Positions 43,951-52,884 of a stretch of 64,000 nucleotides of DNA are shown in pieces. Source of the stretch: Deltaproteobacteria bacterium (lineage in GTDB: Bacteria; Desulfobacterota; Syntrophorhabdia; Syntrophorhabdales; Syntrophorhabdaceae); assembly GCA_022711595.1 (NCBI GenBank), contig JAKLET010000013.1:33413-97412 (forward strand), written 5' to 3'. The notes under the pieces are model-generated. The model did no database searches. It had not been told where the DNA came from and saw only the letters and a list, made by a program, of their open reading frames with translations. The position numbers were made by a program, and so were the translations under genes. Within the stretch, counting starts at the first letter, position 1. Every line of letters starts with the position of its first letter.

Positions 43951-44781
43951 TCACATTGAACCCAATGCATCGTGAACCTTGAGGATCTCCATCTTCCTGT
44001 TCTCTAGAGAGGAGGTATATTTCCTCAGGTCCAGAACGATGACGGTTATATTGTCGGTACTGCCGTTGTCCATGGCCTTTTTCGATACCCCATGTGCACC
44101 CCTGTGTGGATCGCCCTCAAAACGCACCGTTTCCAGGACCGCCCCGGGGGCGAGGACATCCCATACCCCATCGCAGGCGAGTACGGCAAAATCGTTCTCC
44201 GCGCCAAGGATCCCTTCGGTTATGCGAGGTTCCGCGCTCACATACGGCTTCAGGCATGAATCCCCAAGCGCCCGGCTGATAGCAAGAACACCTTCCACTC
44301 TCGGGACACCGAAGAGAACAACACTCCCTCCCAGGGCCTCTATGCGGGACCTTTCCTTTGGAAGGTCGGGTTTGTGGTCATGTGTCAGCATCACCGCGCC
44401 CTCGTCGGTGCCGATCACGACCCGCGAATCCCCGGCGTTCGCCGCGAGAAAATGCTCCCCGATCAGATAGAGCTGGACGGCACAGGTACCCGCCCGTATA
44501 CCCCTGCCCACAAGATAAGCGTCGACGGCAAGATATGCGTCCCTGAGGATCTCAGCCTCGCCCTTCCTCATCCGCAATGGTTTGTCCGCTTCCATGGCCC
44601 AATTATGGAGAAATGAAGGGGTCAGCATCTCGGCGGCTATCCGGGCCGGCTGCCTGCCGCCGTGACCGTCATATATCTCGGCACTGAAAAAAAACCTTTT
44701 ACCATCCTCGTAGATGGCGTGCTCGTCCTCCATGGCGGGCCGCCACCCCATCTCATCACTTATGCCGTAATCGATGCCCAT
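43951..44781 (-). CDS. PP2C-family Ser/Thr protein phosphatase
   Basis: About 276 residues, a soluble single PP2C domain. Metal motifs: RPAMEDEH, IYDGHGG, NAGDSRVVIG, ISRALGDSCLK, LACDGVWDVL and GSTDNITVIVLDL, in eukaryotic-like order. It may act with Ser/Thr kinases encoded elsewhere. Start: ATG at 44781 or GTG at 44787, with AAGGA about 12 bases before the GTG. It is divergent from xseB. Confidence 0.92.
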   Translation of the reverse strand: MGIDYGISDEMGWRPAMEDEHAIYEDGKRFFFSAEIYDGHGGRQPARIAAEMLTPSFLHNWAMEADKPLRMRKGEAEILRDAYLAVDAYLVGRGIRAGTCAVQLYLIGEHFLAANAGDSRVVIGTDEGAVMLTHDHKPDLPKERSRIEALGGSVVLFGVPRVEGVLAISRALGDSCLKPYVSAEPRITEGILGAENDFAVLACDGVWDVLAPGAVLETVRFEGDPHRGAHGVSKKAMDNGSTDNITVIVLDLRKYTSSLENRKMEILKVHDALGSM

Positions 44782-44822
44782 AAACACATTCTATCTCATT
44801 CCTTTCAAATTGGACAGCTGGC

Positions 44823-44883
44823 AAATGATTGCTTGCAGACGTCAAATGAATGCTTGCAAAAAACACGGCTAAAGTTCTATAAT
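44823..44883 (+). promoter_or_regulatory. Promoter of the housekeeping operon with two direct repeats
   Basis: TTGCAA (44854-44859), 18 bases, TATAAT (44878-44883). Two 15-base near-identical copies of AAATGAtTGCTTGCA start at 44823 and 44844, exactly 21 bases apart; the second covers the -35. The predicted transcript begins only a few bases before the xseB ATG, which lacks a Shine-Dalgarno. Confidence 0.6.
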
Positions 44884-44893
44884 AAGTACTTCC

Positions 44894-45115
44894 ATGAAAT
44901 TCGAAGAAGGGTTAAAAAAGCTTGAAGACATAGTAAAGACCCTCGACGAAGGAAAGATTCCCCTTGATGAGGCCCTGGGTCTTTTCAAAGAAGGGTTGAC
45001 ACTCACAAAGGAACTATCTAAAAGACTCGACGAGGTCGAAAAAAAGATAGAGGTCCTTATCAGGAAGGAAAACGGTACGGTGGAAAAAAGGCCTTTCCCT
45101 GAGGAAGATGCTTAA
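44894..45115 (+). CDS. xseB: Exodeoxyribonuclease VII small subunit
   Basis: 73 residues with the family pattern MKFEEGLKKLEDIVKTLDEG, IPLDEALGLFKEGL and a coiled-coil end. It joins XseA, which is not in this window, to degrade single-stranded DNA. It is the first gene of a tight operon; its TAA overlaps the ispA ATG (TAATG). Confidence 0.93.
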   Translation: MKFEEGLKKLEDIVKTLDEGKIPLDEALGLFKEGLTLTKELSKRLDEVEKKIEVLIRKENGTVEKRPFPEEDA

Positions 45116-45999
45116 TGGACCTTGCAACCTATCTCCACGATAAAAAGATAGTCGTCGAGAATACACTCAAGGATATCTGCACCAGCTTCACCACAACACC
45201 GGGCATTCTCCGAAATGCCATGGAATACATGCTTTTCAGCAACGGGAAGAAGATACGCCCCATACTCGCCATAGCGGCCTGCGAGGCAAAAGGCAGGAGT
45301 GCTGATGATTTCCTTCCCTGTTTCTGTACTCTCGAAATGATACACACTTATTCCCTCATACATGATGACCTCCCCAGCGTCGACAATGACGATCTGCGGC
45401 GGGGCAGGCCGACGTGCCACAAGGCGTTCGGTGAAGCGGTCGCCATAATGGCCGGCGATGGTCTTTTGACGGAGGCATTCAGGGTCCTTACCGACAGCAG
45501 GTTCACCGAACGGGTCAGCCCGAAGGTTTCCCGGCAGATCGTCTTTGAGATCGCCCATGCCGCCGGCACAGAGGGGATGGTAGGCGGTCAGGTGATGGAT
45601 ATAATCTATGAGAACAAGGAGGGGTCGAAAAATATCCTCCATTATATACATTCCCACAAGACCGCCGCTATGCTCCGGGCGTCCGTGAGGATAGGGGCGA
45701 TAGCCGGCTCAGCCAAGACCCGTGAACTCAAAAGCTTTACCCGTTATGGCGATGCCATCGGACTCGCCTTCCAGATCATGGACGACATCCTCGACGTTGA
45801 AGGGGACGAGGAAATGGTGGGCAAAAAACTGAAAAAAGATGCCAACAAGCAAACCTATGTAAAACACTACGGTATTCTCGCCTCCAAGTACAAACTCGAG
45901 CAACTCGTCGACGAGGCAGTTAAATCTATCGCATTCCTGGGGGAGAATGGCCGCGTTCTTGAAGAGATAGCGCGCTTTATCGGCAACAGGATCTCGTAA
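45115..45999 (+). CDS. ispA: Polyprenyl (farnesyl/geranylgeranyl) diphosphate synthase
   Basis: 294 residues. It condenses isopentenyl and allylic diphosphates. The first Asp-rich motif is IHDDLPSVDNDDLRRGRP, the second FQIMDDILDVEGD, and GKKIRP sits near residue 42. It sits between xseB and dxs in an order common in Proteobacteria, and it supplies precursors for quinones and undecaprenyl phosphate together with Dxs. It overlaps dxs by one base. Confidence 0.94.
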   Translation: MDLATYLHDKKIVVENTLKDICTSFTTTPGILRNAMEYMLFSNGKKIRPILAIAACEAKGRSADDFLPCFCTLEMIHTYSLIHDDLPSVDNDDLRRGRPTCHKAFGEAVAIMAGDGLLTEAFRVLTDSRFTERVSPKVSRQIVFEIAHAAGTEGMVGGQVMDIIYENKEGSKNILHYIHSHKTAAMLRASVRIGAIAGSAKTRELKSFTRYGDAIGLAFQIMDDILDVEGDEEMVGKKLKKDANKQTYVKHYGILASKYKLEQLVDEAVKSIAFLGENGRVLEEIARFIGNRIS

Positions 46000-47852
46000 T
46001 GCTCCTGGAAACAATCAATTCACCTGAAGACCTGAAAAAGCTGTCCATAGCCGCTCTTATCGAGCTTGCCGACGAGATACGCCCCCACATCACCGATATC
46101 ATATCCAGAACGGGAGGGCATCTCGCTTCGAACCTGGGCATTGTGGAACTCACCATCGCCCTCCATTACATCTTCAACACCCCTGATGACAAGATCATCT
46201 GGGACGTGGGCCACCAGTGCTATACGCATAAGATACTCACCGGCAGGCGCGAAACCTTCAATACCATCCGCCAGGACGGGGGATTGAGCGGCTTTCCGTC
46301 AAGAAAAGAGAGTCCCTTTGATGTCTTTGACACGGGTCACGCAAGCAATTCCATTTCCATTGCCGTGGGGCTCGCTGAAAGTCAGGCAAAGACCGGCGGG
46401 TCCTCCAAGATCATCGCCGTTATCGGCGACGGGTCCTTGACGGGCGGAATGTCATTCGAGGCATTGAACCACGCCGGCCATTTAAAAAGCGATATCATCG
46501 TGGTCCTCAACGATAACGAGATGTCCATATCGAAGAACATCGGCGCCCTGTCATCATACCTGAACCGCATGATGACGGGTGAATTTATAAGCAACATCCG
46601 CGAAGAACTGAAAAGCCGTATGAAAAGCATGCCGACCATCTACAAAACAGCAAAATACCTCGAAGAGGCCGTAAAGGGAATCTTCGGGCCCGGTATGCTT
46701 TTCGAGGAACTTGGTTTTCAGTACGTCGGCCCCGTGGACGGCCACGAAATCGAACCCCTCCTGGAAACATTAAAGAATGTAAGCAGGCTCAAAGGGCCTC
46801 TGCTCGTCCATGTCGTCACCCGCAAGGGAAAAGGCTACACTCACGCCGAAGACGACCCGGAACGTTTTCACGGCATCTCCACCTTTGAGCTCACAACTGG
46901 CAATTCCCTGGGCAAAGGCAGGAAGACCTACACAGACATTTTCGGGGACACCATCGTTGACCTCGCCAGGATGGATGACCGTGTCGTTGCAATTACGGCA
47001 GCAATGGGGCTCGGCACAGGCCTCGACAGGTTCTCGGATCTATTCCCCGACAGGTTCTATGACATCGGGATTGCCGAGCAGCACGGCGTAACTTTTGCCG
47101 GCGCTCTTGCCCTCGGGGGCCTCAAACCCTTTGTAGCCATTTATTCCACTTTCCTGCAAAGGGCATACGACCAGATCATCCTCGACGTGTGCCTTCAGAA
47201 CCTCCCCGTCGTTTTCGCGGTCGACCGCAGCGGTATTGTCGGACAGGACGGACCCACGCATCACGGTGCCTATGACCTTTCCTATTTTCGCCATATTCCG
47301 AACATGGTCCTTATGGCACCGAAGGACGAGAACGAGCTGAAGCACATGCTTTACTCCGCCTATCGCTATGCAAGACCGACGGCGATCCGTTATCCCCGCG
47401 GCGAGGCCCTGGGAGTGACCATTGACGAAGATTTCCATGAGATTCCCATGGGCACATGGGAGACGCTCCGCGAAGGCAAAGACCTCACCATCATCGCCTG
47501 CGGGAACATGGTAAACGTGGCGGTTGAGGCCGCCGATATGCTGCGTCAGGGCGGCATCCTGGCAGGTGTCGTCAACGGCAGGTTCATTAAACCCATAGAT
47601 AAAGACCTTCTTCTTAAAACCGCATCCGGGACCGAACGCATTCTGACCATCGAAGAGAACGTTCTCGCCGGAGGGTTCGGAGGCGCCGTCGCTGAGGTGC
47701 TCGCCGAAGCGGGGGTGCTCATACCGCTCAGATCGCTGGGAATCCCCGATACCTTTGTGACCCACGGCAGCCAGGGCACGCTCCGCAAGGCTCTCGGCAT
47801 CGACCTGGATGGCATCATAAGGACCGTCAGGGCGTGGCTAAGGAAAGAATAG
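45999..47852 (+). CDS. dxs: 1-deoxy-D-xylulose-5-phosphate synthase
   Basis: 617 residues, the usual length. It makes DXP from pyruvate and glyceraldehyde 3-phosphate using thiamine diphosphate. The cofactor motif GDGSLTGGMSFEALNHAG runs to LNDNEMSIS; VGHQCYTHKILTGR is near the N-terminus; the catalytic Glu lies in IGIAEQHGVTFAGAL; and the C-terminal transketolase region has IEENVLAGGFG. The start overlaps the ispA stop, and the end overlaps tlyA by 19 bases. Confidence 0.96.
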   Translation: MLLETINSPEDLKKLSIAALIELADEIRPHITDIISRTGGHLASNLGIVELTIALHYIFNTPDDKIIWDVGHQCYTHKILTGRRETFNTIRQDGGLSGFPSRKESPFDVFDTGHASNSISIAVGLAESQAKTGGSSKIIAVIGDGSLTGGMSFEALNHAGHLKSDIIVVLNDNEMSISKNIGALSSYLNRMMTGEFISNIREELKSRMKSMPTIYKTAKYLEEAVKGIFGPGMLFEELGFQYVGPVDGHEIEPLLETLKNVSRLKGPLLVHVVTRKGKGYTHAEDDPERFHGISTFELTTGNSLGKGRKTYTDIFGDTIVDLARMDDRVVAITAAMGLGTGLDRFSDLFPDRFYDIGIAEQHGVTFAGALALGGLKPFVAIYSTFLQRAYDQIILDVCLQNLPVVFAVDRSGIVGQDGPTHHGAYDLSYFRHIPNMVLMAPKDENELKHMLYSAYRYARPTAIRYPRGEALGVTIDEDFHEIPMGTWETLREGKDLTIIACGNMVNVAVEAADMLRQGGILAGVVNGRFIKPIDKDLLLKTASGTERILTIEENVLAGGFGGAVAEVLAEAGVLIPLRSLGIPDTFVTHGSQGTLRKALGIDLDGIIRTVRAWLRKE

Positions 47853-48583
47853 ACACCGTACTCGCCAAAAGAGGGCTCGCGCCTTCCCGCGAGAAGGCTC
47901 GCGTGCTGGTCATGGCGGGCGAGGTGTACATCGATGGACAGCGTGTACTGAAAACCGACACCAGGGTAGACGAAAGTGCGTCCGTTGAGGTCAGGGGCGA
48001 TCCCATTCCCTACGTCAGCTTCGGCGGGGTCAAGCTGAAGGCCGCTCTCGACGCATTCGGCATCGATGTTGGTGGAAAGACGGCGCTCGATATCGGTTCA
48101 TCCACAGGCGGATTCACGGACTGTCTCCTCCAGGAAGGGGCCCTTCGCGTATACGCCGTGGACTCGGGCACCCACCAGCTCCATGAAAAACTGCGCGGCG
48201 ATGAAAGGATCGTCCTTAAGGAAAATTGCAACGCCAGGTATCTCGACTTCGATGATATCGGCACCAGGGCAGACATCATCACCATTGACGTATCATTTAT
48301 CTCATTGAAGAAGATCATCCCCGCGGCCCTCAAATTCATCCATGAAAAGAGCAGGATCGTTTCCCTGGTTAAACCCCAGTTCGAGGTGGGACGCTACAAC
48401 GTGGGCAAAGGCGGGATCGTGAAAGACCAGGGAAAGATAGAAGGCGTCCTTGATGAAATAAGGGAATTTGGCATATCGATCGGCATAACGCCCCTTGGGA
48501 CCCTGGAGGTTCCGAGAGAAAGACAAAGGAAGAACAGGGAGTTTTTCATCCTATGGGAAGTATCAAAAGGCCTCAGCAGGTAA
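47834..48583 (+). CDS. tlyA: TlyA-family rRNA methyltransferase (S4 and FtsJ domains)
   Basis: 249 residues from a GTG start. An S4 RNA-binding domain (RIDTVLAKRGLAPSREKAR, residues 3-60) precedes a Rossmann methyltransferase with ALDIGSSTGGFTDCLLQ and VKPQFEVGR. The family 2'-O-methylates rRNA; some members are called hemolysins by historical usage. It overlaps dxs in front and the DUF4416 gene behind. Confidence 0.93.
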   Translation: MAKERIDTVLAKRGLAPSREKARVLVMAGEVYIDGQRVLKTDTRVDESASVEVRGDPIPYVSFGGVKLKAALDAFGIDVGGKTALDIGSSTGGFTDCLLQEGALRVYAVDSGTHQLHEKLRGDERIVLKENCNARYLDFDDIGTRADIITIDVSFISLKKIIPAALKFIHEKSRIVSLVKPQFEVGRYNVGKGGIVKDQGKIEGVLDEIREFGISIGITPLGTLEVPRERQRKNREFFILWEVSKGLSR

Positions 48584-49077
48584 AGCTTTTTGCGAGTATT
48601 ATCTACCTCAATGAGGAAAGCCTTGCCGCGGCCATCTCGAAGATGACCGGGACAATCGGCCCCATCGAGCAGCAGACACAGCCGGTCCTTTTTACCCACA
48701 CCCGTTATTATGAAAAAGAGATGGGGCAGGATTTGATGCGCCTTTTCGTCCTCTTCGGCCCCCTGGCGGACCGTGAGACACTGCCCGGTATAAAGATCGC
48801 GACCAATGCCATAGAGGACGGTCTCGCCAGGGAAGGCAGGCGCACCGTTAATATTGACTCTGGATATATCGCGCTCGAACATGTTATACTCGCTACCACA
48901 AAGGGCTACTCGCACAGGGTTTACCTCGGGGACGGGATACATGCAGACCTTACGCTCATGTTCCATGACGGGTCATATCGCCCCCTTCAGTGGACATATC
49001 CCGATTACGCCGAGGAGCAAACGATCAGCATCTTCAACCGGTGGAGAGACATATGCAGGCAATCTCTCAAACCCTAG
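48553..49077 (+). CDS. DUF4416 family protein
   Basis: 174 residues overlapping tlyA by 31 bases. It matches the DUF4416 pattern: VKLFASIIYLNEE, TRYYEKEMG, RLFVLFGPLADRETLPGIKI, NIDSGYIALEHVILATTKGYSHR and an end rich in Trp/Tyr. The family occurs mainly in Deltaproteobacteria and related anaerobes, often near yicC and gmk. The function is unknown. Confidence 0.88.
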   Translation: MGSIKRPQQVKLFASIIYLNEESLAAAISKMTGTIGPIEQQTQPVLFTHTRYYEKEMGQDLMRLFVLFGPLADRETLPGIKIATNAIEDGLAREGRRTVNIDSGYIALEHVILATTKGYSHRVYLGDGIHADLTLMFHDGSYRPLQWTYPDYAEEQTISIFNRWRDICRQSLKP

Positions 49078-49108
49078 GTGAAGATAGCTGGAAAACCGGA
49101 AGGTGACA

Positions 49109-49978
49109 ATGCCGAAAAGCATGACAGGATTCGCCAAGATCGAGAAGGAATATGACAAAGGAAAAATAAGCGGCGAGGCGCGAAGCCTTAACAGCCGTTA
49201 CCTTGAAATGAACATCAGGCTTCCCAGGGCCGATTACGCGGCGGAGCAGAAGCTCAGGGAACTCATCAAAAAACACGTCAAGAGGGGCAAGGTTGACATC
49301 TCCATCAAATGGGAGCGCTCCGGCGAAGACGTGATGATGCCAAAGGTCAATGAGAGCACTGTCAGGCAATACGTCGGCATGGCAAAAGCCTTGAAAAAGG
49401 ATTACGGCCTCAAAGGCCACCTTACTGTGGACAACATTTTTTCCCTGAAAGACCTTTTCATTTATGAGGAAAACAACAATCTTTCCGAGGACATCCTTGC
49501 GGATTCCTTCGAGGGGCTCCTTATCGCGCTGGGCGAGGAGCGGACAAGGGAAGGTGAGTACATCGGCAGCGATCTTGCCGGGAGGATCCAGACAATAGTC
49601 ATGAACCTTTCCGAAATAGAAGAAAGATGGCCCGCAACGATCAAGGCCCACGAGGAAAAATTACGCGGCAAGGTCACCGAGGTCATCCAATCGGTTTCGA
49701 TAGATGAGGCCCGTATCCTTCAGGAGGTCGCAATATACATGGAGCGCCTTGACATATCTGAAGAAATCGTCCGCCTTAAAGGACACCTGGGTAATTTCAA
49801 CGAAACCCTGTCCTCAACGGAGCCGATGGGCAGGAAGCTCGATTTCATCATCCAGGAGATGGTCCGTGAAACAAACACCATCGGCAGCAAATCGAATGAC
49901 CTTTACATCAATGAACGGGTGATAAAGATCAAGGTGGAAATAGAAAAAATACGCGAACAGGTGCAGAATGTGGAATAA
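49109..49978 (+). CDS. yicC: YicC-family endoribonuclease
   Basis: ATG at 49109, with GGAAGG 6 bases before it. About 290 residues. The N-terminal block is KSMTGFAKIE, then SLNSRYLEMNIRLP. The C-terminal block is RKLDFIIQEMVRETNTIGSKSNDLYI, shown in part, ending in KVEIEKIREQVQNVE. E. coli YicC is an endoribonuclease linked to sRNA turnover. It precedes gmk as in many bacteria. Confidence 0.93.
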   Translation: MPKSMTGFAKIEKEYDKGKISGEARSLNSRYLEMNIRLPRADYAAEQKLRELIKKHVKRGKVDISIKWERSGEDVMMPKVNESTVRQYVGMAKALKKDYGLKGHLTVDNIFSLKDLFIYEENNNLSEDILADSFEGLLIALGEERTREGEYIGSDLAGRIQTIVMNLSEIEERWPATIKAHEEKLRGKVTEVIQSVSIDEARILQEVAIYMERLDISEEIVRLKGHLGNFNETLSSTEPMGRKLDFIIQEMVRETNTIGSKSNDLYINERVIKIKVEIEKIREQVQNVE

Positions 49979-50037
49979 CGCGACCACCGCAGAATGCCGC
50001 CCTTCGACGAAACATGATATCACAACGGAGACGCCGC

Positions 50038-50622
50038 GTGACTGACCGGAAAAAGGGCGCCCTCGTCGTTGTCTCCGGTCCGTCAGGGGCCGGCAAATCG
50101 ACACTCATCGAGAGGTTCCTCAGGGAAGATGACAAAAGCGCATTCTCCATCTCTTACACTACCAGGCACAAAAGGGCCCACGAGGTGGACGGCAGAGACT
50201 ACTACTTTGTCGACGAAAAGACCTTTGAGGCCATGATCGGCAAGGGTCATTTCCTTGAATGGGAAAAGGTCCACGGCAACCTGTACGGCACACCAAGGGC
50301 CGAGATCCTTGGTATTCTCGAAACAGGCAGGGACATCATACTCGACATCGACGTAAAGGGAGCCCTCAACATCAAAGAACAGTGCGCTGGTGCGCGGCTG
50401 ATCTTCATCGAACCCCCCAGTGTCGCGGAACTTGTCAGGCGTCTGTCCATCCGCGGAGAGCGTGAGATCGAAACCCGGATGAAGCGGGTGGAAGAAGAAA
50501 TTGCAAGAAAAGGTCAATTCGGTTATACTATCGTCAATGATGATCTCGGCAGGGCGTACGAAACGTTCCGGCAGGCGATCGATGATATAAGGAGACAAAA
50601 CAATGGCACGAATAACTGTTGA
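50038..50622 (+). CDS. gmk: Guanylate kinase
   Basis: GTG start chosen because GGAG lies 7 bases upstream; an ATG at 50014 has no ribosome site. About 194 residues. It phosphorylates GMP with ATP. Walker A is [12 protein letters not shown]; the GMP-binding part is [19 protein letters not shown] and [24 protein letters not shown] follows. It overlaps rpoZ by 20 bases. Confidence 0.95.
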   Translation: MTDRKKGALVVVSGPSGAGKSTLIERFLREDDKSAFSISYTTRHKRAHEVDGRDYYFVDEKTFEAMIGKGHFLEWEKVHGNLYGTPRAEILGILETGRDIILDIDVKGALNIKEQCAGARLIFIEPPSVAELVRRLSIRGEREIETRMKRVEEEIARKGQFGYTIVNDDLGRAYETFRQAIDDIRRQNNGTNNC

Positions 50623-50842
50623 AGACTGCATGGAACTGGTCGAGAACCGCTTCGAACTGGTCCATCTCGCGGCAAGGCGCTCGAAACAGCTTATCAAAGG
50701 CGCCAAACCAATGGTCAAATCAAGTAACAGAGAGATCGTAACCTCCCTTCGCGAGATCGCCGACAAACTGATCTACTTTGAAAAGAAAGAGAACATCGAA
50801 CTGAAAGAAACCCCCTATCAGCTGTCAACATTCACACCGTAA
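50603..50842 (+). CDS. rpoZ: RNA polymerase omega subunit
   Basis: 79 residues: [20 protein letters not shown], then [14 protein letters not shown] and [15 protein letters not shown], matching omega. It is the last gene of the operon. Word repeats (TTCCAAAGTTCC, TTGAACGTTTGAA) follow the stop. Confidence 0.94.
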   Translation: MARITVEDCMELVENRFELVHLAARRSKQLIKGAKPMVKSSNREIVTSLREIADKLIYFEKKENIELKETPYQLSTFTP

Positions 50843-50995
50843 AGGAACAGTTCCAAAGTTCCAGAGTTTGAACGTTTGAAAGTAGAAAAAGCCCCTCTTT
50901 TTTTAGATCGCTTCATAAACTATCAAGCATTCAAACTGCTTTTCCCCATCACCCATCACCCGGTTCCTGCAACCTACCATCTGTTTTCTTCTTTT

Positions 50996-51037
50996 TTGAC
51001 TTAAGTCAAGGCACTGATTTCTCCTGCGGGATATATT
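50996..51037 (+). promoter_or_regulatory. CRP/FNR-type (HcpR-like) operator and promoter of hcp
   Basis: TTGAC-TTAA-GTCAA (50996-51009) is a perfect 14-bp palindrome. A -10 box TATATT lies at 51032-51037. Transcription starting near 51044 places the palindrome centre at -41.5, the classic class II activator position for this family. Confidence 0.75.
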
Positions 51038-51077
51038 GCAGTCATGAGAGAGAACAATAAACCAAAAGGAGGGACAT

Positions 51078-52709
51078 ATGTTTTGCTATCAATGTGAACA
51101 AACGGCGAAAGGTGAAGGCTGTACGAAGGTCGGGGTTTGCGGCAAACAGCCTGAAACGGCGGCGCTCCAGGACCTGCTGCTCTATGTGACCGCGGAACTT
51201 TCGTACTTCGCAAAGGAAGGCATCAGGATCGGACTTGTGAACAGGGAAGCAAACGTGCTCACTGCTGATGCCCTTTTCCACACGCTGACGAACGTGGATT
51301 TCGACCCCGAACGCCTCAAGGGTATGATCGAAAAGGTTGCCGCGGCGCGTGATGATCTCATCGGGAAGATCGCGGCAAAGGGCGGCGGAACGAAGCTTCC
51401 CGGTGGTAAGGCAGTGATGCGGCCCGAAGGTTCCATAACCGGTCTCGTGAAACAGGGGGAGGCGGCGGGTCTCGGGACGCTCAAGAACGAGAATGCGGAT
51501 GTTACGTCCCTTATGCACACTCTTATTTTCGGACTCAAAGGAGTCGCGGCGTACGCATATCATGCGGCAATACTCGGCAAGGAGGATGATGCCGTCTATA
51601 CCTTTGTCCACGAGTCGCTGAGCGAGGTCCTTGAGAACAGGCTGGGCCTTGGCGAATGGCTGGGCCTCGTTCTCAAATGCGGCGAGATCAATCTGCGCGC
51701 CATGGAGCTCCTGGATGCCGCCAACACGGAAACCTACGGTCACCCCGTTCCGACCCAGGTGCCGCTGGGAGCTAAAAAGGGAAAGGCCATCCTCGTTTCC
51801 GGCCACGATCTTAAAGACCTGGAAGAGATCCTGAAACAGACGGAAGGCAAAGGTATTTATGTTTACACACATGGCGAGATGCTTCCCGCCCACGGATATC
51901 CGAATCTGAAAAAATACCCCCACTTCTACGGCCATTACGGCACGGCATGGCAGAACCAGCACAAAGAGTTCGCCGCGTTCCCCGGTTCGATCGTCATGAC
52001 CACCAACTGCATACAGAAACCTCTCGATTCTTACATGGAAAACATATTCACCTGCGGTCCCGTGGCATGGCCGGGAGTCACACACATTGAAGGCGGTGAT
52101 TTCAAGCCCGCTATTGACATGGCGCTCGCCCTGCCGGGTTTCGGCTCGGATTCAAACGGTGCCTCGGTAACGGTCGGCTTCGCTCGAAACACCGTAATGA
52201 GCGTGGCGGATAAGGTCATTGATGCGGTCAAGGCCGGCAAGATCAGGCATTTCTTCCTCGTGGCGGGCTGCGACGGCGCGAAACCAGGAAGGAACTACTA
52301 TACGGAATTCGTGGAAAAGGTACCCGATGATTGTATTGTTCTCACCCTTGCCTGCGGCAAGTTCCGCTTTTTTGACAAACAGCTTGGCGATATCGGCGGC
52401 ATCCCGAGGCTCCTCGATATCGGCCAGTGCAACGACGCTTACTCAGCCATCCAAATCGCGGTTGCTCTTTCAAAGGCCTTCAACGTCGGCGTAAACGAAC
52501 TGCCGTTATCACTCATACTCTCCTGGTACGAACAGAAGGCGGTGTCCATCCTGCTGACCCTTCTGTACCTGGGGATCAAGAACATGCGCCTCGGCCCGAC
52601 ACTCCCGGCATTTGTCACGCCGGGCGTCCTCAACGTGCTTGTTGAGAACTACGGGATCAAACCGATCACGACACCCGATGAGGACCTGAAGGAGATATTG
52701 AAAGGATAG
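51078..52709 (+). CDS. hcp: Hydroxylamine reductase (hybrid cluster protein)
   Basis: 543 residues, start MFCYQCEQTAKGEGCTKVG with GGAGG upstream. The N-terminal Cys set (C3, C6, C15, C21) holds the cubane cluster. Hybrid-cluster residues follow in GHD, TNCIQKP, CGPVAWPG, GCDGAKPGRNYY, LACGKFRF and LGDIGGIPRLLDIGQCND. Hcp reduces hydroxylamine in vitro and is linked to nitric oxide detoxification in anaerobes. The FNR-type operator fits control by nitrosative stress, and the ferredoxin gene downstream is a likely electron donor. Confidence 0.97.
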   Translation: MFCYQCEQTAKGEGCTKVGVCGKQPETAALQDLLLYVTAELSYFAKEGIRIGLVNREANVLTADALFHTLTNVDFDPERLKGMIEKVAAARDDLIGKIAAKGGGTKLPGGKAVMRPEGSITGLVKQGEAAGLGTLKNENADVTSLMHTLIFGLKGVAAYAYHAAILGKEDDAVYTFVHESLSEVLENRLGLGEWLGLVLKCGEINLRAMELLDAANTETYGHPVPTQVPLGAKKGKAILVSGHDLKDLEEILKQTEGKGIYVYTHGEMLPAHGYPNLKKYPHFYGHYGTAWQNQHKEFAAFPGSIVMTTNCIQKPLDSYMENIFTCGPVAWPGVTHIEGGDFKPAIDMALALPGFGSDSNGASVTVGFARNTVMSVADKVIDAVKAGKIRHFFLVAGCDGAKPGRNYYTEFVEKVPDDCIVLTLACGKFRFFDKQLGDIGGIPRLLDIGQCNDAYSAIQIAVALSKAFNVGVNELPLSLILSWYEQKAVSILLTLLYLGIKNMRLGPTLPAFVTPGVLNVLVENYGIKPITTPDEDLKEILKG

Positions 52710-52815
52710 GTGACAGGTAATTGGTGCAAGGTTATGGTGGCGGACAGCAGGCGACTGGCAGAGCAAAATGCGCGGTGCATGATGCGGAGATCACAAAGTG
52801 TTTCAATATCCATCG

Positions 52816-52868
52816 AGCAGGGGACGGGAAAATTGTTCTAACGGTTGAAACCCCGTCTCCTGCTTTTT
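52816..52868 (+). terminator. Hairpin terminator or attenuator between hcp and the ferredoxin gene
   Basis: AGCAGGGGACGGG (52816-52828) pairs with CCCGTCTCCTGCT (52852-52864) with one wobble, followed by TTTTT. It ends just before the AAAGGAG of the ferredoxin gene. Confidence 0.75.
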
Positions 52869-52884
52869 CCAAAGGAGCTCGATA

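Noticed and set aside
51042..52085. 347-codon minus frame opposite hcp
   Set aside because: Shadow of hcp; no ribosome site or family match.
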